A stretch of 64,000 bases of DNA, taken from NCBI GenBank assembly GCA_014529385.2, contig CM043952.1, forward strand, positions 158,873,557 to 158,937,556. Direction: 5' to 3'. The first letter of the stretch is position 1. The number at the start of each line of letters is the position of its first letter. This document shows positions 8,017 through 18,100 of the stretch, one piece after another. This stretch comes from Adiantum capillus-veneris. Lineage: Eukaryota; Streptophyta; Polypodiopsida; Polypodiales; Pteridaceae. The position numbers and the translations under genes were made by a program. Below the pieces are notes generated by a model. The model saw only the letters and a list, made by a program, of their open reading frames with translations. It made no database searches and was not told the DNA's origin.

Positions 8017-10862
8017 GCTCAACATGCCGAAAAAATCAGAGAAAGCCATTGTGGAGGCGTCGTCGTCTCCTAATCTACAGGTTAACAGAAATCTGTTTTT
8101 TTTTGAATCCTGAATTTTAAAAAAATGAGAAATCTTTTTTTGCTCTTAACGGAAAAAAACCAGTTAAATAGACTGTTTTTTCTATCTTTTAGCTTGCTCC
8201 GGAGATTGTTCTTAAAAGGTTTATGAGGAGAAAAGTATGTGGTAAAGTATGGTAACTTTTGACAAATTGGAATGGGTTTTGCTTTGACTAATGATGTATA
8301 TTGCTATTTAAAGTATAGATAGACAGGCTCAGGAACATGGCTCTTCCTGGTTATGAAAAAAGCGCATAAAAAACGAGTAACTATTGTGTAATGTTTGATG
8401 GAAATAAATAAATCTGGTTGAAAAAAAAGGGGGCTGTTTAATTGGTTTTTTTGAGTAAAAATTTTCCTTTATAATTTCTTGAAAAAAAGGCAGATTGCCA
8501 GGTGTATTTCTTATCTTATGACTGCATGAAAATGAGGATGGTGGGGTATTTAAATGACATGGAGTGTATATACGGTTGACTCTGGTAATATTGTTACTCA
8601 ATTGGGTAATGTACTCATGAAAGGTGTACTGCAGATCTGAAAATAACATGTCCTTCACAAAATAATGAGATGTATGTGAGTGGTTGGATAAGTTTGGTTA
8701 CTTTGCTGAGGTAATTTTGGTAAAAGGACTTACCCGTAATTAAATCTGTTACTAATTTTGGGGCCTATTGTATTAAAACTACTTAGGATTATTTAGAGGT
8801 CATTCAAAACTGTTTTCTTTTGGAAATGGTGGCCTGGCATATGATATTACAGTAGGTCATGTAAGGCTTCGCATACCCAATTGTAGGAGTAAATAATGTT
8901 TTTTCAACTTAACTCGACCATTTTTTACAAGTAAGATTGATCTCTTTTACCAGTTTCCTATTGTACTGAATCGGCTAAAAGATTATTTTGTATATACTGA
9001 GTACTGGCTTCTGGTATGGTTCCCTATATGCTGACTGCACATACCGGACTAAGGTTGAATAAAAGCAAGTTTCTAATTTACTGTTTTTTTTTTGCATCAT
9101 CATCATATGCTAGGAAGAGTAGTGGTAGGTTCTGATAAACCTATCACTAGTTCAATGTTTTGACAGATTTCTGATGGTTGAGGTTATGTTGAACCTTGGC
9201 TACTCAATTCAATTTGCTTACCATCTTCTGCTGGCTTCTTTTTCTCATTTAAAGTATATAGGCACTTGTCCTTACCTACCATCTTGCTAGTAGGTTTGAT
9301 CTCGATACTATAGGGTAAATCATATAGTGACATTAAGCGGATCCTGGATGGTTACTCTGATGTTTTTTTTTTGTAAAACAGACGTTTTTATTTACTGATT
9401 TAACTAAAATGATACTCTGAATTTACTGATTACTTCGGAGTTATTGCCCTAGTTTCAGATATTTGATAGGAATGAATGCATTATATGGTACATGAGTATG
9501 GTATATAGTTCCCTCTATCTGGGCATGATCGGATATTTTTTTAAATTTTTTTTTCGGACCGAGTCTAAGTTGGCTCACTGTGACTAAGTAGTCCAATATA
9601 TTGTAGATACATTTGTCAGCTGGCATGCGGCAATAGTAGGAGTGACATAATATAATAGTAAGGATTTTTGGGAATAATGATTATGAATTTTTTCTAAGAA
9701 AGGGGTATCTCAGTTAGGTAATAAGTGGTAAATACTAAAAGTTTTTTTGGGGATATCCCAGCCCGATTATAAACCTAGTTCCGAATAAAAGGTTCTATTA
9801 CAAATGTTGTTGATATACAAGGAAGTGGGTAGTTTTGGTCTGGCTTGAGACTACTTCAAATGGAATATAAGTCACTCTTATCTAGTTAAGGATGAAGTTC
9901 TGGTAAAAATTTAATTTTCTCCTTAAACTCCTTTAAACCTTAAGATTGGTAAAAAAATGCTTTTTGAGAAAAAATAATCAGAATTTATGGCTGCTCTATG
10001 GGGTTGGGTATCGTCTGTATCAGATTGGCAAAAAAGCCAAGGACCATCGTTGTTTTAAAAAAAAAAACCTTTTTATCTAAAAGAACAACTTACAAGTTAA
10101 GAACTATGTTTTTTTTATGGTGACATGGATAACAACTGGGATGCCTAGCATCACCTGCGTACAGTCACGTGCTAACGAACTGTTTTCTTGTGGCTATGGG
10201 TGCAGGTGAGGGCTACCTTCCTTCATTAAAACGTCCAGTTCTTAACAAATGGTGGATCTCTTAGTGTGATGCAAAATTTCCCAGACTTTGGGTTTAAGGA
10301 TTCTTGAGCTGTATTTTGTTATCTTCATTACCTTGTACAAAATTTATTTTCAACTACAAATAAATTATTGTGCAAATCCGCTGTACTTTTCTAGAATTGT
10401 TAGTCTGTGAACAGTTAGTGTTCGTTTGCGTATATATATATATATAGATTTAGAACCGCTACACACACAATAAACGCAAAAGAGAGATTGACTTGACAGT
10501 TTTTCTCTCTCAGACAATGACTCTAGAAACTTTGGCCTATTATAGTATAATGTTTATACTCTAATAGGCTGGGGTGCTATCACACAGTCTGACTGGTGAA
10601 AAGGTTGCTAGCACTACCATTCCACTTTATATTCATGTTTCTCACTTTACTTTAAATATACTATCATTTACATGATCTATTACTTCTGCTAACCAGGTCG
10701 TGGGAAAGCTCACTGCAAGAATGAAAGTCTGCTCTGACCCAGAAAAAAGAGCTCTGATTTCAGAGAAATTACGACTAGCTAAAGAAATAGAAAAGACCTT
10801 CCCTCGTATCTCACATAGGACTAGGCATTATCTTCATAGGGATGTTAAATTCAAAAAGATGT
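8017..10862 (+). other. Possible small exons of an unrecognised gene
   Basis: Three short open blocks have plausible splice edges: about 8024-8080 (starting MPKKSEK, ending at CAG|GT), about 8193-8234 (after a TTTTAG acceptor, ending at AAA|GTATGT), and about 10697-10862 (after CTAACCAG, basic, ending near KFKK). All three are open in compatible phase. The long gap 8240-10690 is AT-rich with poly-T runs and no ORF of note, as expected for an intron. No domain is recognised. RNA data would decide this, and it may be chance. Confidence 0.3.
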
Positions 10863-10923
10863 AACTCTTTGTATTAGATCTTCAAGTCTATACTCCTCTT
10901 CCTAGACTATGGAATTCTAACTA

Positions 10924-12292
10924 ATGATAATCTTACAGATTGTTTCCCTTTCCCAAGGACTGGCTCTTCCTGTGGAACCCCTTTCTCTTGCCTCTCTTCT
11001 TGTACTAAAATGTATACAAGATAGAGAAGCTTCTGACCTAATTTATGATGCTTCGAAGGAGTCTAGTCTATCTCTTGTCCAGCTGATTTCATTTGACCTA
11101 TGGGTTAAAGTACTAGCTCTCCTTGTAAAAAATAAATCTGATGGTATCAACCTTTTGATGGAATTTACTTCGAATCTGGCTGGACTTTCCAAAGCACATA
11201 TTCAAGACTTAGCGTCTTTTTCTTCCAAAGGTTCTGAACTATCCAATCTTCTTAGAAAATTTTGTGGGCTTAGTTCCGATCTTTGTTGCTGCTCCCTCTA
11301 CGCCTATTGTCCCTCCACCGAATAGCCTCTTCTGTAGAGATACAACTGCTTTAGAAGCAATAAAGGAATTTCAGAAAGACCTTTGTTCACTTAGTGAAGC
11401 TTCGCTTTTGGACATGGTACCGAAAGTCTCTAGGGCCTTTCCTTTTTTACCATCACGACAAGTTGAGGTAGAATCCTTGGGAGTAGAGCACAGACTGTGG
11501 ATGTTTCTGAATAAAGGATTTCTTGCACCCATATCCATGGAAACCTTGGTCTTCCTTGCCAACTTGGCCCCTGCTACTATTGAGGAATGCAAACTTAAAG
11601 TTCTGAAAGGGATCCAGCTCTTGGACAAAGGGGATCTGATTAAAGCTCCTTTCAATATGAGTTTCCTTGATGATAAAAAATGTAGTTCAAATACAGGTTT
11701 ATATGCAAGAACTAAAGGAGTGATGACCTTTAGTAAAAGCAATGCTGATTACTACACCGAGACAGTGTGGAATGTGTTCAGGCCTTACCTTAAGTGTGCT
11801 TGCAGATTCTTAGACCCCAAATCTTCTTGCGAGTCAAGGATAATTTGGTTTGACCATGCTTTTTGGTATGCCCTCAACAATCTGCCTAGTATCTTTCTTG
11901 ATAAAGCAGAAGAATTTCACCTTTCCCTCTTTTGCTCTTGGCTTGGTGGACAAGCGAAGGATCTGGTCTTAGCTCAAATTGCCTTTATTCAGTATAGATC
12001 AATTATGCGTGACACACTTGAAGAGCTTGGATCTGATGGATGTGGGACTCTGCTAACCACTTATGGTGGCTTTAAAGGTATCAAAAGTATAGTTGGCCAA
12101 ATTAAACCGAATATTGAAGAGGATGAATCTCAAGTTTCCAAACATCCTAATACTCTTGTCTCTCCGGCGGCGTCTTACACCTCTTTCTTAGCTCCCTCCT
12201 CGAGTGAATCTGTGTTTGGAAGAGGGAGAGGTAGAAGTTATGTGAGAGGTAGGGGAAGAAACCTACCAGTCAGAAACCTTTTGGATATGTAA
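10924..12292 (+). pseudogene. Unrecognised coding trace with RGG tail, possibly a capsid-like fossil
   Basis: About 1.37 kb has strong coding texture on the plus strand, spread over two overlapping ORFs, so it is probably broken once or spliced. The larger ORF (11264-12292) is mostly helical and ends in an RGG-type segment (GRGRGRSYVRGRGR), a nucleic-acid binding tail found in some retroelement gag proteins and in host RNA-binding proteins. There is no zinc knuckle and no enzyme motif. Its stop codon is the last three bases before the LTR array at 12293, so the apparent C-terminus may only reflect the array's arrival. It could be the gag of a DIRS-like or other element, or a host gene. I cannot decide. 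Confidence 0.35.
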
Positions 12293-13882
12293 TGTCATAA
12301 TAATCAATATCTAATTCTCCTAAATGATTTTCTCATATTAAACTGATCATTTAATGTGGGGAAGTGCCAAGGGAGAAAAAGCTAGAATATTGGTTAAGTT
12401 AGCAGACCGGCCACAGTAGGGATCCAAAGGAGGGAAAATAGGGATCCAAAGGGGGGGCCATCTGCAAAAGAGCCATGTGAAACAACGGGCTAAAAAGACC
12501 CTAAGGTTCAGCCCATTAAGACTTCCAAAATGCTAAGGTTCCAAAATTCAAAGGTTGTGTCCAAAGGTCAACCTTAGGGAAAATTGGATGCTTAGTGTGT
12601 GCCCAAAAAGTCTTTCTACATCCCTACATGGGAGGGGGCGAGCCCCAAAGCTAGGGGATGAGAGAGAAAGCCACACACACACACACAGGCTCCCTTTACA
12701 CAAAGGGAATGAGGGACACATGTCAGCTCCCTAGGCCAGATGCCCACAAGGTATGCCCAATTCCTATTGGAAGACCCTTGAAGTGGACCAATGAGAATTA
12801 GGCTAGAGTAAATCTAGTTTAATTAATTTAAAAACATTTAATAAAAGAAACCAATAAGAATTAAGTGTCCTAGAAGACTATTGGGCAGTCTCCCAAGGGG
12901 TCCAATGAGCATTCAGGAGCCCCATGGCTTGCCTGATTCCTATTGGCCAGGAGGCAAAGGGGTCCAATGAGAGTTTAGTTTAATTATTTAATTATCTAAA
13001 GCTCTCACAAAAGGGGAAAGGGGGACACATGTCAGAAGGCTATCACTTATGCTGCTTAATCCCTATTGGCTTGACCTGGGGAGGTCCAATGAGGCAAAAG
13101 CCAGACTAACTTAGCAGCTAGGGCTCGCCCAAGAGAGAGAGGGGGCTGATTTTTGCTTGGCATTGACACACACACTCTCACACTTGACCATGTGTGAAGG
13201 GAAAATACTCTATCTCCTCCCAAGCTTTAATGGAGAGCTCATCACCTACTCCAAGCTTGTGAGATAGAAGCCTACATCAACACTCTCTTGGCATGTGGAT
13301 GCAAATCCAACCAAGAGCCAAGCTTCAATGCATGCTCATCTTCTCTACCAAGCTAATTACTAAGCTAAGCTATGCTAATATGAGTGATTATGTGAGGAGA
13401 TGTACTTCTTTCTCGTAAGATACTTCTTTTTCCTCTCAATCTACTCTCATACCCTGCTAGCTCTCACCATCTTCGAAGGTGTGTGAGGTCTTGGGTCTGA
13501 GAACGGGGATAATTCAAGTTGTGTTTGATTAAGTGTTTTGCTTGGTGTATGAAGCTTCCATCTTCATTGCACTAGCTCGTCTTGAAGGAACACAAAGAAT
13601 TGTATTGTACAATGTCTCTCTTGATGGGAGAAACCATAATACAAAGCCTTTTGGAGGGGGGACCGGCTCCATGCAAATCCGGTCCTCAACTGTTGTCAAT
13701 AGCTTAATTGCTCTCTCTTTTGAAAGTATTGTCGATGCTATCTAACTAGGTGTTATGCTTTTTGTTGCTCTCTCCACCCAAGCACTCTTGTAATTCTCAT
13801 TAGGAATCAACTCTAATGAAATGCTCACTATGTTCATGCTAATTTCCGCTACACATAAGATTTTAGGCCATTAAATGTTACA
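12293..13882 (+). repeat. LTR 1 of the chromovirus array
   Basis: This LTR is 1590 bp, begins TGTCAT and ends TTACA. It contains a CA run (about 12672-12688), a doubled GGGATCCAAAGG word near 12420-12455, four ATTGG/CCAAT modules (12766-13090), and two GGGACACATGTCAG words. The 13883-13895 bases after it are the iMet primer site. The left flank is 12288-12292 TGTAA. Confidence 0.95.
12766..13090 (+). promoter_or_regulatory. Four ATTGG-N16/17-CCAAT modules in the LTR (probable U3 control region)
   Basis: There are four inverted pairs. ATTGG lies at 12766, 12880, 12942 and 13065. CCAAT follows at 12788, 12902, 12964 and 13086. The gaps are 17, 17, 17 and 16 bases. CCAAT is the binding word of NF-Y, so promoter use is a reasonable guess. 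The set is present in all five LTRs at the same offsets. Confidence 0.5.
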
Positions 13883-13883
13883 T

Positions 13884-13895
13884 TGGTATCAGAGC
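13884..13895 (+). other. Primer binding site, copy 1 (initiator tRNA-Met type)
   Basis: TGGTATCAGAGC starts two bases after the LTR end. It is the standard plant iMet-complementary primer site. The same site follows the other LTRs at 21197, 28509, 35822 and 43134. Confidence 0.95.
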
Positions 13896-14299
13896 TCAAG
13901 GTTTCTCTTTTCTTGCTCAAGAAGGGAGGTCCTCAAGCTAGCTACAAATGGTTGGTATTATTAATTGCCTGTGAGTAAGTAGAATAGGGATTTTTCAGCC
14001 TTGCAGTGCGCCTGCCTTTGTGCAGTTAACGGGGCATCACCGTCGAGAGCTATGGTCTTAATAGTGGAGTCCTACGGGGCTTGCCTACGGCTTAACCACT
14101 ATTGAGCTATTAGAAGCTTGACAGGAGCCGGTGCTGTTTTGGTGTCGAAAGACCCTCTCTTCTATTCCTTGCAATTAATGGTATTCGAGCCGCGGGTACA
14201 GTAGCTTGAGTGCTTTTTCTAAAGGGGTAAAGAGGAGTAGCAACTAGGGCTTGAAGTGCCAAAGTACACCTAAAAAGTTTACACCTAAAAGTTGTTAGA
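13896..14299 (+). other. 5' untranslated leader, copy 1
   Basis: About 400 bases lie between the primer site and the first ATG-started ORF. I see no conserved ORF. The short minus-strand ORF over it is a shadow. The same leader is present in every unit. Confidence 0.6.
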
Positions 14300-14881
14300 A
14301 TGGCTGACAATATTAAAGAGAGTGAAATTAATGTTGATAACTTTGATTTTGCTCATGAGCAAGCTACTAATGATGCTTCAATGCTTGTTAATTATCTTGT
14401 TTCTAGGCTTCAACAAGCCATGGGCAATCCATCTCTCCAAAGTGAAGTGCAACGGCAGCTCCGTGCTCACGGGATTCTCCAAGCTCATCACCATGACGAG
14501 AGAACACCTAGGAAGCCTCCTTGTGAGACTACCAAAAGAGGTCTCTCTCCGATTCGGGAAGAAGAAGAGAATCCATATGAAGGGCTCAAGAACTTACTTC
14601 TTGATGATGCATCTCCTTCCCAAAGGAGAACTCAAGAGCCTCCACCGAAGGAACGAGAAAGAAGCGAGTCTCCCGCCACCTCGGCGGAGATGGCTCCACG
14701 AAGACGGCGGGCTAAACGCTCTCCATCACCACCAAAGCGGAGAAGACCATCACACTCTTCTCCACGCCATAATTCAAAGAGGGATGATAAAAAGCAAGAG
14801 AAGAAAAAGGCGAGAAAGAGGACACCCTCTTCTCCATCTTCTTTATCCTCTTCCTCTTATGAAAGCTATGGTGAAGAATAA
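14300..14881 (+). CDS. SR-rich leader ORF (193 aa), copy 1
   Basis: This ORF starts with ATG at 14300, soon after the leader, and is the first ORF of the element. Residues about 1-60 are acidic and helical. Residues about 95-193 are made of arginine, serine, lysine and proline, with words such as RRRRAKRSPSPPKRRR and HSSPRH, much like the RS domain of splicing factors. This basic tail is likely to bind nucleic acid. It lies upstream of, and in a different frame from, the gag-pol ORF, and the same arrangement is seen in all four full units. Whether it is a separate product or the N-terminal part of gag is not resolved. Confidence 0.65.
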   Translation: MADNIKESEINVDNFDFAHEQATNDASMLVNYLVSRLQQAMGNPSLQSEVQRQLRAHGILQAHHHDERTPRKPPCETTKRGLSPIREEEENPYEGLKNLLLDDASPSQRRTQEPPPKERERSESPATSAEMAPRRRRAKRSPSPPKRRRPSHSSPRHNSKRDDKKQEKKKARKRTPSSPSSLSSSSYESYGEE

Positions 14882-15114
14882 AAGATCAAGACAAGAAAAA
14901 GGCGAGAAAGAGGTCACCCTCTTCTCCACCTTCTTCAAATTCTTCATCTTCTGAAGAAAGTGATGGTGGAACTTTTGAACCATCAAAAAGAAGAGGCCAT
15001 AGGAAATCCTATGCCGCATGGAAGAGGTCGTCCAAGCTGAAGAAATTCAAAGAGGGAGGGAAGAGCATCTCTTTCCTTACCTATGATGGCACCTTCGGTG
15101 CTACAGACAAAGTT

Positions 15115-18100
15115 TTGGCCTTTATCCAGCAATTCGATGCGGCGTTTGGAGATGAGGGCTTCACGGAGTCCTCTAAGCTACGCCATGTAGCTATGCACTT
15201 TCAAAAGTCCGCCAGACAATGGTGGTCTAGCCTACGAGCCAACGGTGAAGCTCCACGAACATGGAAGGCTTTAAGAGCTTCCATTATGAAGCAGTTTTTG
15301 GCCACCGATGCCAAAGACAAAGTACTCACCGAATGGCGAAGCTTAAAGCTCTCTCCCAATGAATCCATCCACAAATATGTAGACAAGTTTTGGGACCTAC
15401 AACTCAAAGCCACTGTCTTCAAAAAGTTGGATTTTGGAGAGCAAAAGCAACAATTTTGTGCGGGCTTAACCGAAGAAATGGCGGAGTATGTCAACTCCCA
15501 AAGGCCACGTACCATATCGGCGGTAATACACCATACTATGGTGGCCTCGCGAATCAATTTCCAAACGGGGGGTAAAAGAAATAATAAGCCCCCGGAAAAC
15601 AAAGGTTCCAATGAGCCTAAGGGGAAGGACAATGTCCAAAAGTCTCCTAAGGGCAATTCCAACAAAGCTAAAGAGAAGGGAGTTTACAAAGGAAAGAATA
15701 AACTCTCTCCTGAAGAGCTTGAGCGTTATCGTAAAGATAACCGGTGTTTCAAGTGCGGCGAACAAGGGCATGCGTACCGCGCTTGTCCCCAAAAGAACAA
15801 CCGCCAAGATCCTCCTAGAGCTTCTTTGGTTGAAATCCAAGAGGAGGAGATTCACCAAACTCACCACAAAGGATCTCCTCTATGCCATGCTTGGGGAAAG
15901 GTAAGAGAACATGATGATTTTATTCTCTTTGACCCTGGTTCTACTCACAATTTCATATCTATGGAGTTAGCCACCAAGCTAGGCATACAATCCTACGAGA
16001 TGGGAGATATCCTACCCGCAGACAGTGCCTTCAAGGGGCAAGAAGCTTCAGTCACTCCCTTAATCGGGAAATTGAGGCTTCATGTCCAAGGCTATGTGGA
16101 CAAAGAGGATTTCTTTATCTCTCCTCTCAAGCATGAGGATGTAATCCTAGGGGCACCATGGTTTGACCGTCTGGCTGCCCATGTTAAATTTCCTGAAAGG
16201 AGAATCTCCTTTAAGTTCAGGGAAAAGGACATGTATATAGATGCTAGGGAGATGGGTAACACCATCCCCATTGTACATACACCAGCTTTCAACAAGTCAA
16301 TAAAGAGCTCTATTTCCGTGTACATGATTTTTGTTAAAGATTCTCAAAATGAACCTAATGCTTTAGCAAAAGAAAATAAAAGCAACCAAAAGGAATTAGA
16401 GTTATCCAATTTTCTCAAGGGGTTTCAAGATGTCTTTATTGACGACATCCCTTCTGAGCTACCTCCTAAACGAGGTAATGACGACCATGCAATTGAACTT
16501 CTTCCAGGAAGTTCACCGCCTAACAAACCTCCTTATAGAGTTTCTCAAGCTCAACAAGAGGAGATTATGCGGCAAGTGCATGAGTTAATTGAGAAGGGCA
16601 TGGTTAGGCCTAGCTCATCTCCATTTTGCTCACCTGTGCTATTAGTGCAAAAGAAAGACGGCACATATCGTATGTGTGTCGACTATAGAGCACTAAATAG
16701 GATCACTATCAAGAATAGGTTTCCCGTTCCACGGGTAGAAGACCTATTTGATAAGCTACAAGGATCGACCTACTTCAGTAGGATTGACCTAAAAAGTGGC
16801 TATCATCAAATAAGGATAGTTGATCAAGACATTGTAAAGACCGCATTTCGTACTACATTTGGTCTTTACGAATACATTGTCATGCCTTTTGGCTTGACTA
16901 ATGCACCAGCCACATTTAACCGCTTGATGGAGAAGCTGTTCAGACCTCATCGAACCTTCACTGGAGTGTTCTTTGATGATATTATCATCTACTCTAATTC
17001 ATTAGAGGAACATAAGCAACACCTCCAGGTAATATTTCAAGTTTTAAGAGAGAATAAACTTTATGTTAATCGAAAGAAAAGTGAATTTTTCTTGCAAGAG
17101 ATTCAATATTTAGGTCACATTATCTCTCAAGATGGAATCCAAATGGATCCATCCAAGTTAGAGGTAATAAAAGGATGGCCTAAACCAAGGAATCTTCATG
17201 AACTAAGAAGCTTTATAGGTATGTGTGCATACTATAGACGCTTCATAGAAAAGTTCTCACAAATTGCGGGACCATTACATGACCTAACAAAGAAAAATGT
17301 TAGGTATACGTGGTCTGCTAAGGAGAACAATGCTTTCGAAAAGCTTAAAGAAAAGCTTATCTCTCAACCTGTGCTTACACTACCGGATCTCTCAAAACCA
17401 TTTGAGGTCCAATGTGATGCTTGTGGTGATTGCCTTGGGGCTGTTTTGCTCCAAGAAGGGCACGCCATAGGCTATGAGAGTCGAAGGCTCGACCCTGTTG
17501 AGCAAGCTCTAGGCATATACGAAAAAGAACTCCTTGCAGTTCTACATGCCTTAGACTCATGGAAGCACTATTTATTGGGGACTCCTTTCATTCTGCGAAC
17601 GGATCACCAAAGTCTTAAGTACTTCATGACGCAGACCAAGCTCTCCGACAAACAAATGAGGTGGGCAAATTTCCTTTCGCAATTTCATTTTCATATTGCT
17701 CACATTGCTGGCAAGCATAATCAAGTAGCCGATGCACTCTCAAGACGACCGAGAGTGAATGCGGTTTCCATAGCAACTCACAATGATCTATCTTTAATGA
17801 TAGATGAGTATGCTATTGATCCCGATTTTAGAGATGTGATTTCAGCCCTTGCCTTAGGGAAGAAAGAAGAACCATTTACTTTACAAGATGGCTATCTTCT
17901 CTATGGCAATAGACTATGCGTTACTAACTCACTACGTGAGAAAGTAATGTATGAATCTCATGCTCCCCCATATGCGGGGCATAGAGGGATTCAGTCTACC
18001 CTAAAGGGAATTGAAACATATTTCTATTGGCCTACCATGAAAGTGAACATACATGAGTATATTTCCAAATGTGTGGTATGTCAAAAGACAAAATTTGATA

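Noticed and set aside
13533-13745. 70-aa ORF repeated in each LTR (also at 20846, 28158, 35471)
   Set aside because: It lies inside the LTR. The related solo LTR keeps the DNA similarity here but not the reading frame, and LTR 5 does not keep the ORF, so it is not a gene.
14292-14954. 220-aa ORF overlapping the SR-rich ORF in another frame, repeated in each unit
   Set aside because: Its composition is that of a shifted-frame shadow of the SR-rich and gag coding sequence. No domain or independent signal supports it.
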